Assembly: GCF_014641615.1 (NCBI RefSeq)
Contig: NZ_BMIB01000001.1
Span: 868,769 to 932,768, forward strand
Length of the DNA stretch: 64,000 nt
Reading direction: 5' to 3'
Source: Filimonas zeae
GTDB taxonomy: Bacteria; Bacteroidota; Bacteroidia; Chitinophagales; Chitinophagaceae
Positions 33,241 to 42,052 of the stretch are shown in pieces (the first letter of the stretch is position 1; each line of letters opens with the position of its first letter). Made by a program: the position numbers and the translations under genes. The notes below the pieces were generated by a model that did not search any database, was not told the origin of the DNA, and saw only the letters and a program-made list of their open reading frames with translations.

Positions 33241-33798
33241 CTACTGATTGGCATCAATTAATCCTGCATTGAATTCAGGATCCAGTTTTTTGTAAAGTGC
33301 CGTGGGGGTAACAGTTAATATAATTTCCATGGTAGGTCCGCTAAACAGTTCTAAAAGATGCCCGCCTTTAACGGTACCATCTTTCAGGGCTGCACTCATA
33401 TGCGTGTGTGCAACCGGCTTACCATTATACCAGGCAATATCTCCTGAAAAGGAGGTAACCTCGGCGGTGTCTATAGGGATAACTTTAAATTGTTTCCTGT
33501 AATAATCAAACCATCCGGCTTTAATGGCCAGTGCATCACCTATTCCACTATAAAAGCCACTTTTAATATTATTCTTTCTGGCAAACTCAGTAAGCCCGGC
33601 TACCACTTCATCTCCCTTGGTAAATATCAGTATGTAAGTTTTAGTAGTACCGTTACTACTAAGTTGCTTCACTTTCAGGCCGGGTGCCCTGCCATCTTCT
33701 AATACTTTGGTGGGGTCGGCATATTCCTGTGCCTGTATAGAAGAATGAATTGTAGCGGCCAGGGAAACTATTGCAATGCTTTTAAAAATACTCTTCAT
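33241..33798 (-). CDS. Secreted PPC/DUF296-domain protein
   Basis: 185 residues with a signal peptide (MKSIFKSIAIVSLAATIHSS, cleavage near IQA-QE). The mature part is a PPC (DUF296) domain: 'YILIFTKGDEVVAGLTEFARKNNIKSGFYSGIGDALAIKAGWFDYYRKQF' and 'HTHMSAALKDGTVKGGHLLELFSGPTMEIILTVTP'. The conserved histidines (HTHM, GGHL) could bind a metal. PPC proteins are usually intracellular; export is unusual. It lies 53 bp downstream of the hydrolase-NTF2 fusion on the same strand, with a terminator-like hairpin between. Confidence 0.85.
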   Translation of the reverse strand: MKSIFKSIAIVSLAATIHSSIQAQEYADPTKVLEDGRAPGLKVKQLSSNGTTKTYILIFTKGDEVVAGLTEFARKNNIKSGFYSGIGDALAIKAGWFDYYRKQFKVIPIDTAEVTSFSGDIAWYNGKPVAHTHMSAALKDGTVKGGHLLELFSGPTMEIILTVTPTALYKKLDPEFNAGLIDANQ

Positions 33799-33821
33799 AA
33801 GAATTGAATTTTGTTTAACAT

Positions 33822-33849
33822 AAAAAAGACCTCCGGGGAGGCCTTTTTT
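33822..33849 (-). terminator. Terminator-like hairpin after hydrolase-NTF2 gene
   Basis: AAAAAAGACCTCC with GGAGGCCTTTTTTT: on the minus strand an A-rich arm, GC-rich stem and T run, directly after the stop of the 33852-35105 gene and ahead of the PPC gene. It may end transcription or reduce readthrough into the PPC gene. Confidence 0.75.
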
Positions 33850-33851
33850 TC

Positions 33852-35105
33852 TTATTTTTTTATTCTGTAGTCTGCTACAGTATGATACTTGATTTTGTCG
33901 CCATCGAAAACAAACGTATCGGTACCCATTGGTATTTTAGTGGTAGCCGATTCACTGTCCCAGGCAATATAGGCTACGTTTCCTACTATGCTTTTCTGTT
34001 TCATGCCAAAAGCTGATCCTGTTGGTATAACGGCGAAAAAATCTTCAAAGAATTTCCTGATATTGGATAATCCTTTTATTTCACCTCCTGGTGTCATCAC
34101 TACTGATTCGTCAGAATAGTCTTTTAGAATTTCTTCCAGGTTGTTATTGCCAAAGGCGATAAGGTGATGCATTAAAACCTGTTCTACTGTACTGCTCATA
34201 GCGGTTTCTTTTTTATTTATATTATTTACAGATGATGCCCCGGTAAGAAAGGCGTTAGTAGCGGTCCATACTGCCGGAAAGTTCTCCAAAAATGCAGCAT
34301 GTGTGCTATTAGGTATGATGGCCAATTCGGCACGTGGTATCATTTTAGATGCGTTCACTACCCGCTGTGTGGTCAGGAACTGATCGTGGTTGCCTGCCAT
34401 CACCAGCACGGGACACTTAATAGTGGAAAAAAAGGAGTCACTAATCTCCAGTTTGCCTGAAGCGTTTCCCACTGCTGTAAAAAGCTCCTGTAGCCGGTCT
34501 GGTTCAGGCATAAGAGCCAGTTGTTGCTCCCAGTAAGCTTTGTCCAGTTGCATCATGTCACTTACTTTCACATTCAGTTTATAGTCATTAACATGCGTTT
34601 CTGCTGCACCAATAACAATCATCTGCTTCACCCGTTGAGGATACATGCTTGCCAGAAAATAGCCAGTGAGGCCACCATCGCTAAACCCAAAAACGGTTAC
34701 ACTGTCTTTGGTTACCTGATTTAAAACGGCTATTACATCTTTCGCTTTTTGATCGTAAGTATGTGGGAGAGTGCCCATAGAAGATTTACCATGCCCTCTG
34801 GTTGAAATGGCAATTACCTGAAACCGTTTTGAAAAGCTGTCAATCAGCTGCCTCATTTCAAATGATGATCCCACCATGCCACCGTGCAATATTACTAAAG
34901 GGGCGCCTTTGCCATATACTTCATAGTAAATACGGGCATCGCCTGTATTAGCGTAGTGACCTGCTTTAGGGTTGTTGCCATATTGTATTGCATTGGCCGT
35001 TATCGGGCTGGTTTGCATAAAACTTTTTAGTGGCCTTGAATAGGGCTTTTGCGCTGCACTGAACAGACTGATACCTGAAAACAGAAGACCTAGTACATAC
35101 TTCAT
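33852..35105 (-). CDS. Secreted alpha/beta hydrolase fused to NTF2-like domain
   Basis: 417 residues. A signal peptide (1-18) precedes an alpha/beta hydrolase (about 45-285): 'PLVILHGGMVGSSFEMRQLIDSFSKRFQVIAISTRGHGKS', nucleophile elbow 'VFGFSDGGL', acid in 'VMAGNHDQFL', histidine in 'PNSTHAAFLENFP'. After a short stretch 'SVNNINKKETA' comes a SnoaL/NTF2-like domain starting with its own methionine, 'MSSTVEQVLMHHLIAFGNNNLEEILKDYSDESVVMTPGG'. The linking DNA (34200-34234) is almost pure A/T with a ribosome-site-like AAGAAA, as in an intergenic spacer, so the fusion probably arose by loss of a stop between two genes. Translation could also restart at the internal ATG (34199). The tandem operator lies upstream. 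Confidence 0.88.
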   Translation of the reverse strand: MKYVLGLLFSGISLFSAAQKPYSRPLKSFMQTSPITANAIQYGNNPKAGHYANTGDARIYYEVYGKGAPLVILHGGMVGSSFEMRQLIDSFSKRFQVIAISTRGHGKSSMGTLPHTYDQKAKDVIAVLNQVTKDSVTVFGFSDGGLTGYFLASMYPQRVKQMIVIGAAETHVNDYKLNVKVSDMMQLDKAYWEQQLALMPEPDRLQELFTAVGNASGKLEISDSFFSTIKCPVLVMAGNHDQFLTTQRVVNASKMIPRAELAIIPNSTHAAFLENFPAVWTATNAFLTGASSVNNINKKETAMSSTVEQVLMHHLIAFGNNNLEEILKDYSDESVVMTPGGEIKGLSNIRKFFEDFFAVIPTGSAFGMKQKSIVGNVAYIAWDSESATTKIPMGTDTFVFDGDKIKYHTVADYRIKK

Positions 35106-35151
35106 AATAACGTGTTTGACTGCGGTGGTGTTACCACTACTTTTAATTACA

Positions 35152-35221
35152 CAAAATTGATAAAATGTACACGGTGGCTACAATAAACTAGTGTAATAAA
35201 TAAGCTTAAACTAGTTTAAGC
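35152..35221 (-). promoter_or_regulatory. Tandem operator plus -7 box, locus 2
   Basis: Minus strand. Copy 1 is CTTAAACTAGTTTAAG (35220-35205), identical to locus 1 and core of an 18-bp perfect palindrome (35204-35221). Copy 2 is ATTACACTAGTTTATT (35197-35182), 23 bp away. The -7-like box CAATTTTG starts at 35159, 61 bp from copy 1. The hydrolase-NTF2 gene begins 46 bp further. Confidence 0.8.
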
Positions 35222-35228
35222 CTGCTGT

Positions 35229-36692
35229 TTACTCCCTTACCTTTTGGCTGTTTTCTTTTTTGATGTAGTTGCCGTATTCGATAGCACTTTCTTTCAGTGT
35301 GCGTTGCTGTGTGGCAAAGTCAACATAAATCATCCCAAAGCGCCGGTCGTAACCAAAACTCCATTCCAGGTTATCGTGACTTGACCAAACATGGTAACCA
35401 TATACATGCGCTCCTTTTGATATGGCCGATTGCATGGCGTTGATATGATTCAGTATATAGGCTGTTCTTCTTTTATCGGATACTTTTCCGTTCAATAGCT
35501 GGTCTTCTTCCGGAAAGCCGGCACCATTTTCGGTTATCACTACCGGCGGGTTGCCGTATTCATCTTTTATACGCAGTAACAGCCTTTCCAGCTGGTCTGG
35601 CCGGTTGGCGCCATTATAAGCGTAATCTGTATTGTGCAGTTGCGGTATAATAAGTTGATAACTACTGCTGGTATCCTCCTGTTGAACAGGAATGGGAGCA
35701 TAGTAGTTGATGCCAAGATAGGTGAAGCCTGCCTGTTTTATACGCTGAGCATCGCCTGGTTGTATGTTTATATTCAGATGATGTTGCCGGGCATAGTCCA
35801 GAATATCTACGGGATAGGTTCCTTTATATATCGGGTCTAAAAACCATCTGTTCAATATTCCGTCAACAAATGCCGCTGCGGCTGAGGATGCTGTGTTTAC
35901 CGCAATGGTAGGAAATAACGGGAATGCCATACCTACCTCGCCTTGCGGTATGTGATAGGTGTGGAAAATTTCTGCTGCAGCGGCGGCGGCCAGTAGTTTA
36001 TGATTGAATTGATTCAATACCCGTTCCAGGTTTTCAGGTTGTGGCAGTATTTGTAAAGTACTTTTCCGACCTGCTGCCAGTTCTTCTGCCATCAGGCTTA
36101 TATCTGTTTCTACCAGCATCTCGTTGCTGAGTACGTAAATTTTTACAAGGTCGTTAAAGTGCTCAAATACTACTTTGGCATATTCTGTAAACCATTGAAT
36201 AGATTCGCGGGAATCCCAGCCTCCCTTTTGATAAAGGTTATAGGGCATATCCCAGTGGTATAAAGTCATTACCGGTTCAATGCCGGCTGCTCTCAAATCT
36301 TTTATGAAAAGACGGTAGTGATCTATGGCCTGCCTGTTAATTGCACCTGTTCCGTCAGGCAGGATGCGGGGCCATGAAATAGAGAACCGGTAACTGTTTA
36401 AACCCAATTGCTTTAACAGTCGTATATCTTTCAGGTATTGTGTACGATCGTAGAAATGAATAGCTTCATTACCATTAACTCCTTTTCCACCTATCTGCTT
36501 ATCATTCATCCACACATCCCATATGGAACGGCCTTTGCCATCTGCTTTGTGAAAGCCTTCTACCTGGTATGATGCAGACGCAGCACCCCATAGAAAAGGA
36601 TGTTGCAGAAAGAAGGAGTTTTTTTCAGGAGTTTGTGCTGTTGTAGTCATTGCCTGGATTGTCAATATCATTAATGTTATAACGCGTTTCAT
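35229..36692 (-). CDS. Exported GH1 beta-glucosidase-like enzyme
   Basis: 487 residues from the ATG at 36692, chosen because it begins a signal peptide (MKRVITLMILTIQAMTTTAQ). GH1 landmarks in order: 'FLWGAASASYQVEGFHKADGKGRSIWDVW', 'LGLNSYRFSISWPRILPDG', 'EPVMTLYHWDMPYNLYQKGGW', the acid/base region 'KIYVLSNEM', the nucleophile motif 'VVITENGAGF', and 'VYGYHVWSSHDNLEWSFGYDRRFGMIYVDF'. It should hydrolyse beta-glucosides or related sugars. In most GH1 enzymes the acid/base motif is TFNEP; here it reads LSNEM, keeping N-E but not the proline. It lies 120 bp downstream of an SDR gene, from which a hairpin separates it. Confidence 0.92.
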   Translation of the reverse strand: MKRVITLMILTIQAMTTTAQTPEKNSFFLQHPFLWGAASASYQVEGFHKADGKGRSIWDVWMNDKQIGGKGVNGNEAIHFYDRTQYLKDIRLLKQLGLNSYRFSISWPRILPDGTGAINRQAIDHYRLFIKDLRAAGIEPVMTLYHWDMPYNLYQKGGWDSRESIQWFTEYAKVVFEHFNDLVKIYVLSNEMLVETDISLMAEELAAGRKSTLQILPQPENLERVLNQFNHKLLAAAAAAEIFHTYHIPQGEVGMAFPLFPTIAVNTASSAAAAFVDGILNRWFLDPIYKGTYPVDILDYARQHHLNINIQPGDAQRIKQAGFTYLGINYYAPIPVQQEDTSSSYQLIIPQLHNTDYAYNGANRPDQLERLLLRIKDEYGNPPVVITENGAGFPEEDQLLNGKVSDKRRTAYILNHINAMQSAISKGAHVYGYHVWSSHDNLEWSFGYDRRFGMIYVDFATQQRTLKESAIEYGNYIKKENSQKVRE

Positions 36693-36747
36693 TTGTTGGT
36701 ATGGTTTGTTTTTTTTCAGTAAATGCCAGCGGGTATATATGAAAGAA

Positions 36748-36765
36748 AGCAGCCGTAGGGCTGCT
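36748..36765 (-). terminator. Hairpin between SDR and GH1 genes
   Basis: AGCAGCC (36748-36754), loop GTAG, GGCTGCT (36759-36765). On the minus strand it follows the SDR gene by 48 bp and precedes a T-rich stretch. It probably ends or attenuates SDR transcription. Confidence 0.6.
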
Positions 36766-36812
36766 CTTACTTTTAACCAATTCACATTATAAAAGTTCGC
36801 TTTACTATCAAC

Positions 36813-37592
36813 TTACATGGTCATTCCGCCGTCAATGGCTATAGCCTGGCCGGTAATATGTTTGGCTTGTGAAATAAATACTACCGCCTGCGCAATGTCT
36901 TCCGGGGTCTGGTCTACGCCCTGCGGAATTAATGACTGCTTATTCCGCTCCCAGGATTGTTCTTCTGTTTCTCCTTCCAGTTTCCACCTGTCTGCTACAC
37001 CGCCTTTTCCACGCCACATGCCGGTTCCTACAATGCCGGGACAAATAGCATTAACAGTAATGCCAGTGGCTGCTACCTCTTTTGCAATACTGTTGGTAAA
37101 GCCAATTACTGCAAATTTGGAAGCTACATAATGAGATAAATGTGCCATCCCCATTTTACCGGCAATAGAAGCAGTATTGATAATAGCGCCCTGTCCGGCT
37201 GGTTTAAGTATTTCCAGCTCAGCCTTCGTACAAACAAAAACGCCTTTCGCATTAACGCCTAGCACACGATCCCATTCGTCTGCGTCTATTTCCTCTATAC
37301 TTCCTATTCCAACCACACCGGCGTTGTTAACGGCAACATCCAGTCGGCCAAATGTTTCTATTACTTTGGAAAGGGCATTTTTAACCGAGAGATAATCCGT
37401 TACATTTAATGTAACACCTAATGCCTTCACGCCCTGATCTTCTACCAGTTTCACCGTAGCTGCAAGAAATTCTTCCTTGATATCTGCTACTACTACGTTA
37501 GCTCCCTCTTTTGCAAATGCAACAGCAATGGCTTTTCCTATTCCACCGCCTGCGCCGGTAACAAATGCTACCTTACCTTTTAGTGTAGACAT
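36813..37592 (-). CDS. Short-chain dehydrogenase/reductase (classical)
   Basis: 259 residues, classical SDR. Cofactor motif 'TGAGGGIGKAIAVAFAKEGANVVVADI' (the D favours NAD), NNAG in 'VNNAGVVGIGSI', catalytic S in 'IINTASIAGKMG', Y-x3-K in 'YVASKFAV', and the C-terminal 'AKHITGQAIAIDGGMTM'. It resembles glucose/3-oxoacyl-type dehydrogenases; the substrate is unknown. A minus-strand -7-like box GAACTTTG (37681-37674) and direct repeats at 37701-37737 lie between this gene and the efflux operon. Confidence 0.92.
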   Translation of the reverse strand: MSTLKGKVAFVTGAGGGIGKAIAVAFAKEGANVVVADIKEEFLAATVKLVEDQGVKALGVTLNVTDYLSVKNALSKVIETFGRLDVAVNNAGVVGIGSIEEIDADEWDRVLGVNAKGVFVCTKAELEILKPAGQGAIINTASIAGKMGMAHLSHYVASKFAVIGFTNSIAKEVAATGITVNAICPGIVGTGMWRGKGGVADRWKLEGETEEQSWERNKQSLIPQGVDQTPEDIAQAVVFISQAKHITGQAIAIDGGMTM

Positions 37593-37700
37593 AATTTACA
37601 TTTTGAGATTTAATGGTTCCGGCCAGGCAAAGCATGCAATCATGTAGAATTGTGTGGCCAGCTTTATCACATGCAAAGTTCGCCCTAAGCAGATGCCCGT

Positions 37701-37737
37701 TATTGGTTGATATTGCTGTTCTTTTGGTCGAAATGGC
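37701..37737 (+). promoter_or_regulatory. AraC-type direct repeat, site B3
   Basis: TATTGGTTGATATTGC (37701-37716) and TTTTGGTCGAAATGGC (37722-37737), 12 of 16 equal, 21 bp apart. The second copy matches the one at 27230 at 15 of 16 positions. They lie between a minus-strand SDR gene and the plus-strand efflux operon, so they could control either. Confidence 0.6.
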
Positions 37738-37925
37738 TGCTGGTGTTCTTTGCCAACGTACTGGCGTGCCTGGTTTCCGGTTGCGGAAATTTACGAAAGG
37801 CATTTAGACCAATATTCCGGCATTTTGTGCGAATTCCACAGCTTATTACGTACCGAAATTTGCACCAAAACAGGGATGGTGTTGTATTCGAGCGCTACGC
37901 CTTCTGTTTTTTGAAAACAGAAACT

Positions 37926-39284
37926 ATGTATAAGCTTTTAATATTACTGCGTCGTAGCTGGTGTAGTACCTGTATCATAACAGGATTTATATTTCCTGCC
38001 TTACTGGCTGCGCAGTCTAACCGCATAGATACAGCGGTTTATCGCATCAGGCTTTCAGAGGCCATTGAGTTTTCCCGTAATCAGAATAAATGGGTACAGG
38101 CGGCGCGTATGGAGATAGCAGCCACGGAAGAAGACAGGAAGGATGGCTATAAGGCAGCATTACCCTCCGTAAATATCAATGGCTCTTACCAGCGGTTTTC
38201 TAATCTTACTTTGTTTACAGATGGTTTAAGCCACAGCACTACAGCGCCTCGTAAGCCATCTTCTAATGGTGCTGCATTGGGTGCCGAAGCATTATTTAAT
38301 TTTTACAGCGGTGGCCGGCAAAAGGCACTGGAAAGTGAACACGATGCCAGGGTAGGGTTGGCAAAAGTAAATGCACAGGAGTTAACCGGAAATGCTGTAT
38401 TGCAAACTGCTGTGCAATACCTGGAAATGGTGAAGCTATATGATCAGCAGCGTTTGCTGAATGAACAGTTAAAAAGGGCTCGTACCAGACTGGATAATAT
38501 AAATGCGTTGTATCATAACGAGAAAGTAACACGAAGTGATGTGTTAAGGGCAGAAGTGATGTTGTCCAATGTAGAATTGGGGGTAGAGCAAAATAATAAT
38601 GATATCATTATAGCGAATCAGCGATTAAATGTTATCATGAACCTTCCTGATTCAGTTTGTATTATACCGGCTGATTCTGCGGGTATTAGTGGCCCTGATC
38701 CCGATAGTCTGCTGCCATTGATAGAAGGAGGCGTAGCAGCGTCTTATCCTTTGCATAAAGCAGCAGAAAACATACTTATTCAGCAAGCAAAAATAAAGGG
38801 CGTACAAAGTGCTAATATGCCGTCTGTTGGCTTATATGCAGCTTATGGACTTACTTATCCCAATTATCTTTTTTTTCCTCCGGTTGATCAGGCTTATGCA
38901 CTTGGTTTTGTGGGGGTAAAAGCGCAATACAGCCTGTCTTCGCTGTATCACAATAAAAGCAAATTGTCTGCTGCGAAGCTACGTTTGAAAGAGCTTGGGG
39001 TGCAGCAGCAGGCTACTACCGATCAGGTGCGTACCACATTGCAATCGTATTACATTAAATATAAGGAAGCGTTGAACAGAATAATAGTGAACCGCCGTTC
39101 TGTAGAACAGGCTCAGGTGAACTTAAAAATTGTTTCAACAAAATACTTCAATCAACTGGCCTTGTTAACTGATTTGCTGGATGCAGATAACTTATATCAG
39201 GAGTCGAGGTTTAGCCTGGTAAAAGCGCAGGTGGATGCTATTAGCATTTACCACTATATCTTGTATACATCGGGCCAATTATAA
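37926..39284 (+). CDS. TolC-type outer-membrane efflux protein
   Basis: 452 residues from the ATG at 37926 (MYKLLILLRRSW), chosen as it opens a signal peptide; upstream in-frame sequence is noncoding. A -7-like box GAAATTTG lies at 37855-37862. The OEP repeats are visible as long helices: 'RLSEAIEFSRNQNKWVQAARMEIAATEEDRKDGYKAALPSVNINGSYQRF' and 'RTTLQSYYIKYKEALNRIIVNRRSVEQAQVNLKIVSTKYFNQLALLTDLLDAD'. It forms the outer-membrane channel of a tripartite drug pump with the next two genes (14 bp and -8 bp spacing). Confidence 0.92.
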   Translation: MYKLLILLRRSWCSTCIITGFIFPALLAAQSNRIDTAVYRIRLSEAIEFSRNQNKWVQAARMEIAATEEDRKDGYKAALPSVNINGSYQRFSNLTLFTDGLSHSTTAPRKPSSNGAALGAEALFNFYSGGRQKALESEHDARVGLAKVNAQELTGNAVLQTAVQYLEMVKLYDQQRLLNEQLKRARTRLDNINALYHNEKVTRSDVLRAEVMLSNVELGVEQNNNDIIIANQRLNVIMNLPDSVCIIPADSAGISGPDPDSLLPLIEGGVAASYPLHKAAENILIQQAKIKGVQSANMPSVGLYAAYGLTYPNYLFFPPVDQAYALGFVGVKAQYSLSSLYHNKSKLSAAKLRLKELGVQQQATTDQVRTTLQSYYIKYKEALNRIIVNRRSVEQAQVNLKIVSTKYFNQLALLTDLLDADNLYQESRFSLVKAQVDAISIYHYILYTSGQL

Positions 39285-39298
39285 TTTATTACAGAACC

Positions 39299-40345
39299 AT
39301 GGAAAAAAGAAAAAAAATACATCCGGGCAATATTATCATTACAGTAATAGCTATTATGCTGGTAGTAGGTGGGGGCATTTATTACTATCGCTACTGGAAC
39401 TTAACGCGGTTGTACGAGCAAACGAACGACGCGCAGGTAGAATCATTTATTAATCCGGTATCTGCGAGGGTAGGTGGATATATTGAAAAGGTATATTATA
39501 ACGAACATCAACTGGTAAACCAGGGAGATACCCTGGTGGTATTGGACAGCCGCGAATATCGTGCGCAGCTGCAGGCCGCGCAGGCTGCTGTAGATGATGC
39601 TTATGCGCAACTGGTGGTTTTGTCGGCAGGTATCAGAAGCGCTGAAGCCGGTACCCGCGTAAGCGCCGATCAGATTAAGGGAGCAGAAGCCAGATACTGG
39701 CAACAGCAACAGGAGATAAAGCGCTATGCAAACCTGGTGAAGGAAGAGGCAGCCACAGGTTCTGATTTTGACCAGGTAAAGGCCAGGAATGATGTTGCGG
39801 CCAGTGACTACGATGCTGCACAGGATAACCTGAAGGTGGGACTTGCCCGTATAGATGAAATGAAATCGCGTACAGCTTTATTGCAGGCTGATATTAAAAA
39901 GAAGGAAGCCAGCCTGGAACTGGCAAAGTTAAACCTCTCTTACACGGTAATTTATGCCCCTTACTCAGGCAGGTTAGGCAGGAAGTCTATTATGGAAGGG
40001 CAGCAGATTCAGCCGGGACAGCCGCTGGTAAGTATCATTAATGAAGGGGAGAAATGGATAACCGCCAATTTTAAGGAAGACCAGGTAACGGATATGTACC
40101 TGGGGCAGCCCGTGGATATTGTGATAGATGCCTGGAAAGACAAGGTATTTACCGGGAGGATTGTAGCCCTGGCAGGTTCAACAGGCGCTAAGTTTTCCTT
40201 ATTGCCGCCCGATAACTCTACAGGCAATTTTGTGAAAGTAGTACAACGTGTGCCCGTAAAAATAGCATTCGATAACATCAATGATGAAAGGATAGTGGCT
40301 GGTATGAATGTAACGGTGTCTGTTAAAAAAAGATTGCATGAATAA
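39299..40345 (+). CDS. HlyD/EmrA-type periplasmic adaptor
   Basis: 348 residues. One N-terminal membrane helix (about 11-30, 'IIITVIAIMLVVGGGIYYY'), lipoyl-like 'SARVGGYIEKVYYNEHQLVNQGDTLVVLDSREYRAQLQAAQ', a coiled-coil hairpin (about 80-200), then 'LSYTVIYAPYSGRLGRKSIMEGQQIQPGQPLVSIINEGEKWITANFKEDQ' and a beta-barrel 'GMNVTVSVKK'. It bridges the inner-membrane MFS pump and the TolC channel. Its last codons overlap the transporter start by 8 bp. Confidence 0.94.
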   Translation: MEKRKKIHPGNIIITVIAIMLVVGGGIYYYRYWNLTRLYEQTNDAQVESFINPVSARVGGYIEKVYYNEHQLVNQGDTLVVLDSREYRAQLQAAQAAVDDAYAQLVVLSAGIRSAEAGTRVSADQIKGAEARYWQQQQEIKRYANLVKEEAATGSDFDQVKARNDVAASDYDAAQDNLKVGLARIDEMKSRTALLQADIKKKEASLELAKLNLSYTVIYAPYSGRLGRKSIMEGQQIQPGQPLVSIINEGEKWITANFKEDQVTDMYLGQPVDIVIDAWKDKVFTGRIVALAGSTGAKFSLLPPDNSTGNFVKVVQRVPVKIAFDNINDERIVAGMNVTVSVKKRLHE

Positions 40346-41936
40346 GCCTACTTACTTTCAATCGTGGCTGGAGGGATGGGAGTGGGGCATCAGGATTGCG
40401 TTATTCCTGATTCTGCTTTCTGCTCTTTTTCAGTTTGGTATGTTTGCGCTTACCCAAAACTATATGATCAGTTACCTGGGAGCGCAGCCGGAAGATATTT
40501 CGTTTGCCTTGTTGCTTACCTATGCCGGTATCATTTCCATACTTCCTGTTCAGTTCAGGTTTCTGCGTTACTTTGAAATGAGAAGCTACCTGCTGGTGAA
40601 TGTTATGTTTGCTATTGGCCTGAATATACTTTGCATGCATTGCAATGACTTGGGTATGTTTTTCGTTTACCGCTTTTTACAGGGTATTTTAGTGGGCAAC
40701 ACGGCTGCCTGCATATTAATACTGGTGTTTTCCCGTTTACAAACAGAGCGGGCACAGGCAATAGGTTCGGCAGTATTTTATGGTGCTATACTGAGTAATA
40801 CAGTGATTATAGGAATGCTGGCTTCCTGGGTAGTTACTACCTACGACTGGCAACGGACGTATTATTACCTGATAGGTTTTCAGTTAGTGATTATAGTAAT
40901 CATATTGTTTTTGCTGAAGGCTTCGTCTGGCTATAAACGATATCCATTATACCAGGTGGATTGGGCGGCTTTCGTTATTTTTTGTGCAACGGCCTCTGCA
41001 CTTGCATACCTGATGATTTACGGATCGAAGTTCTATTGGTTTGCCGACGCACGTATTCAAAAGGCGGCCTTTGTATTTTTATGCGGGTTATTGCTTTTTT
41101 TATACCGGTGTACACATGTTAAACGCCCGCTCATATCCCTGAGCATTCTGCGGTCGCCCAATGTGGTGGTGGGCCTTTGTTTACTGGCCATTTATTATGG
41201 TAGTAAAGACAGTGTTAATCTGATTTATAACTATGCGTTTGTGGTATTAAAGTGGAGTACATGGCAGGTGATGCAGCTGGGGTGTATGAATCTGTTGGGA
41301 ATTGTTTCCCTGATTATTCCTGCTTCCCGTATCATGATTCGCCACCGCCATTCAAGTAAGTATTTTATAGTAAGCGGTTTTTGTGTAATGGGAATGTATC
41401 ATATATGGATGTGTTTTTTGTTTACACCTGATTTGTCTTACACCGATTTAATGATACCGGTTTTCCTGCAAGGGGCTGCGTCCGGGCTTTTGTTTGTTCC
41501 TATTGTCATTTTTGTATTATCCTCAGCCCCCGGTAATACAGGTACAACAGGCATTGTTGTGGCGGCGTATGCCCGCTTTATGGCCTCCCTTCATTCTGTA
41601 GCAGGATTTTATAATCTTCAATTGTATTTTAACCAATATTACCGGCTGGGCTTTTTAAAAAATATAACCGGTGAAAGCCAGGAAACTATAACAAGATTAG
41701 GATTGAGCCAGAAAATCTACATTTCCGGTAGCTATTCAGCAGAGCAGGCAGCTGCACTGGCAAATGCGTCCATTGCTCAAAGTTTAAACCTTCAATCGCA
41801 GCTTCTTACTTACAGGGCTGTTTTTATGACGTTGGGTGTGGCTATGTTTGGAGTGGCCTTACTGGTATTAATGGTGCCTGCTATTAATAAAACCTATCTT
41901 CATTGGAATAAAAGGATGTTTATGCTTACCAGGTGA
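40338..41936 (+). CDS. MFS transporter, DHA2/EmrB-like
   Basis: 532 residues with about 14 predicted membrane helices. It stands in the EmrB position of an EmrA/EmrB/TolC-type pump and probably exports hydrophobic drugs or toxic metabolites by proton antiport. The N-terminal 'WGIRIALFLILLSALFQFGMFALTQNYMISYLGA' and 'FLQGILVGNTAACILILVFSRL' fit this family in Bacteroidota, although the classical DHA2 motifs are diverged. It overlaps the adaptor gene. Confidence 0.9.
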   Translation: MNKPTYFQSWLEGWEWGIRIALFLILLSALFQFGMFALTQNYMISYLGAQPEDISFALLLTYAGIISILPVQFRFLRYFEMRSYLLVNVMFAIGLNILCMHCNDLGMFFVYRFLQGILVGNTAACILILVFSRLQTERAQAIGSAVFYGAILSNTVIIGMLASWVVTTYDWQRTYYYLIGFQLVIIVIILFLLKASSGYKRYPLYQVDWAAFVIFCATASALAYLMIYGSKFYWFADARIQKAAFVFLCGLLLFLYRCTHVKRPLISLSILRSPNVVVGLCLLAIYYGSKDSVNLIYNYAFVVLKWSTWQVMQLGCMNLLGIVSLIIPASRIMIRHRHSSKYFIVSGFCVMGMYHIWMCFLFTPDLSYTDLMIPVFLQGAASGLLFVPIVIFVLSSAPGNTGTTGIVVAAYARFMASLHSVAGFYNLQLYFNQYYRLGFLKNITGESQETITRLGLSQKIYISGSYSAEQAAALANASIAQSLNLQSQLLTYRAVFMTLGVAMFGVALLVLMVPAINKTYLHWNKRMFMLTR

Positions 41937-41947
41937 TAAAGGCGGTG

Positions 41948-42016
41948 CTTGTAGTATTTTAAGTCAAATTCTTAAGATTGTTTAAGGGACGAAATGCGAT
42001 TGAGTTAGGAACTTTG
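41948..42016 (+). promoter_or_regulatory. Tandem operator plus -7 box, locus 4
   Basis: Copy 1 CTTGTAGTATTTTAAG (41948-41963, 12 of 16), copy 2 CTTAAGATTGTTTAAG (41971-41986, 13 of 16), 23 bp apart. The -7-like box GAACTTTG starts at 42009, again 61 bp from copy 1. The araC gene starts 36 bp after the box. Confidence 0.75.
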
Positions 42017-42052
42017 TGCGTGTACAGGGATTTTTGTTTAATCCGTTTTGCT

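Noticed and set aside
37707..37925. Longer N-terminus for the TolC-like protein
   Set aside because: The extra 73 residues have no signal-peptide logic and cover the AraC-type direct repeats and a -7-like box.
41978..42052. Longer N-terminus for the araC gene at 42053
   Set aside because: The earlier ATG lies inside operator copy 2 and before the -7 box; the added residues do not match the family.
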